Shown here: positions 13,309-14,089 of the stretch, piece after piece | Position numbering within the stretch: position 1 is the first letter of the stretch | Layout of the letters: each line of letters starts with the position of its first letter | Program-made: the position numbers and the translations under genes | Assembly: GCA_934675045.1 (NCBI GenBank) | Contig: CAKUPI010000023.1 | Span: forward strand, 1 to 14,089 | Direction of reading: 5' to 3' | Length of the DNA stretch: 14,089 bases | Origin: an uncultured Eubacteriales bacterium | Lineage (GTDB): Bacteria > Bacillota > Clostridia > Oscillospirales > Butyricicoccaceae | Notes under the pieces: model-generated | What the model was told of the DNA's origin: nothing | The model's database searches: none | The model's input: only the letters and a program-made list of their open reading frames with translations

Positions 13309-14089
13309 ATGATCAAGGAAAACATGGATTTTATCGAGCGCGTTGACCCCGAAGTCGGGGCCGCTATGATGGAGGAGTACAACCGTCAGCGCCGCAACAT
13401 CGAGCTGATCGCTTCGGAGAACTTTGTCAGCCCCGCAGTGATGATGGCTATGGGGTCCTGCCTGACCAACAAATATGCCGAGGGTTACCCGGGAAAGCGC
13501 TATTACGGCGGCTGTGAATGTGTCGACGTCGTCGAGAATATCGCCCGTGAGCGCGCCTGCAAGCTGTTCGGCGCCGACCACGCCAACGTGCAGCCGCACA
13601 GCGGCGCTTCGGCCAACAACGCCGTATACTTTGCGCTGGTCAAGCCGGGCGAGACGGTTCTGGGCATGAATCTGGCGCACGGCGGCCACCTGTCGCACGG
13701 CAGCCCGGTCAACATCTCGGGCATGTATTACAATGTCGTTCCGTACAGCCTGAACGATGAAACCGAAACCATCGACTATGACGCTGTCTGGAAGCTGGCC
13801 AAAGAGAACAAGCCGAAAATGATCATCGCAGGCGCTTCGGCCTATCCGCGTGAAATCCGCTTTGACAAGTTTGCCGAAATCGCCAAGGATGTCGGCGCTT
13901 ATCTGATGGTCGATATGGCTCACATTGCCGGTCTGGTCGCCGCCGGCCTGCACATGAGCCCCGTTCCCTATGCCGACGTTGTCACGACGACCACGCACAA
14001 GACGCTGCGCGGCCCCCGCGGCGGCATGATCCTGTGCAAGGAAGAGCTGGCCAAGCAGATTGACAAGGCCATCTTCCCCGGCACGCAGG
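13309..14089 (+). CDS. glyA: Serine hydroxymethyltransferase, N-terminal part
   Basis: It converts serine and tetrahydrofolate to glycine and methylene-tetrahydrofolate, the main source of one-carbon units, with PLP in the cytoplasm. The frame runs off the right edge after 260 codons of about 410. Visible motifs are [12 protein letters not shown] (31-42), [15 protein letters not shown] (54-68), PHSGASAN (96-103), [13 protein letters not shown] (201-213), and the PLP-lysine region [14 protein letters not shown] with K231. ATG 13309 follows AGGAGG by ten bases. Codons lean toward C-ending and AAG/CTG forms, typical of a highly expressed gene. Confidence 0.97.
   Translation, partial: MIKENMDFIERVDPEVGAAMMEEYNRQRRNIELIASENFVSPAVMMAMGSCLTNKYAEGYPGKRYYGGCECVDVVENIARERACKLFGADHANVQPHSGASANNAVYFALVKPGETVLGMNLAHGGHLSHGSPVNISGMYYNVVPYSLNDETETIDYDAVWKLAKENKPKMIIAGASAYPREIRFDKFAEIAKDVGAYLMVDMAHIAGLVAAGLHMSPVPYADVVTTTTHKTLRGPRGGMILCKEELAKQIDKAIFPGTQ

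Noticed and set aside
1..14089. tRNA or rRNA genes, CRISPR arrays, insertion sequences, attachment sites.
   Set aside because: No tRNA-like cloverleaf, no regular spaced repeats, no transposase or integrase frame, and no flanking direct repeats were seen on reading both strands.

Overview
The window reads as chromosomal DNA from a high-GC, endospore-forming Firmicute, most likely of the Oscillospiraceae/Ruminococcaceae type. The evidence is a YpeB spore-germination protein, strong AGGAGG-type ribosome binding sites, sigma-A-like promoters, and a TagO/WecB wall-polymer pair in GC-rich DNA with many long antisense open frames. Nothing indicates a phage, transposon or CRISPR array. Genus is not resolvable from the sequence alone.

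Layout. (1) Positions 1-4394 (+): the 3' part of an aromatic amino-acid operon, aroA (partial), aroC, a pheA-like gene, a fused aroE-aroK gene and aroQ. It is tightly packed with overlapping or near-overlapping stops and starts, and ends at a terminator at 4398-4425. (2) 4466-5785 (-): ypeB, convergent with the aro operon and without a sleB next to it inside the window. (3) 5868-7139 (+): a MocR/LysN-type aminotransferase with its own sigma-A promoter. (4) 7274-10320 (+): tagO-like, wecB/mnaA and an unrecognised membrane-anchored extracytoplasmic protein; two strong inverted repeats precede this operon. (5) 10317-11404 (-): three short, tightly packed genes of unknown function, converging tail-to-tail on the wecB operon with stop codons that overlap. 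(6) 11522-12491 (+): a YfcE-type phosphoesterase with a TTG start, followed by a small two-helix membrane protein and a terminator. (7) 12527-13150 (-): nth (endonuclease III). (8) 13309 to the right edge (+): glyA, partial, with a near-consensus promoter flanked by a 15-bp dyad.

How the genes work together. The aro cluster supplies 3-dehydroquinate dehydratase, shikimate dehydrogenase, shikimate kinase, EPSP synthase and chorismate synthase, which is dehydroquinate to chorismate, plus chorismate mutase. The prephenate dehydratase part of the mutase protein looks dead: about 50 residues are missing and the TRF motif is changed. The gene may therefore now be only an ACT-tailed chorismate mutase. 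TagO and WecB together start an undecaprenyl-linked GlcNAc/ManNAc cell-surface polymer.

Most worth a second look: the eroded dehydratase domain, the AroE-AroK fusion, the three-gene cluster of unknown function at 10317-11404, and the dyad at the nth/glyA divergent promoter.
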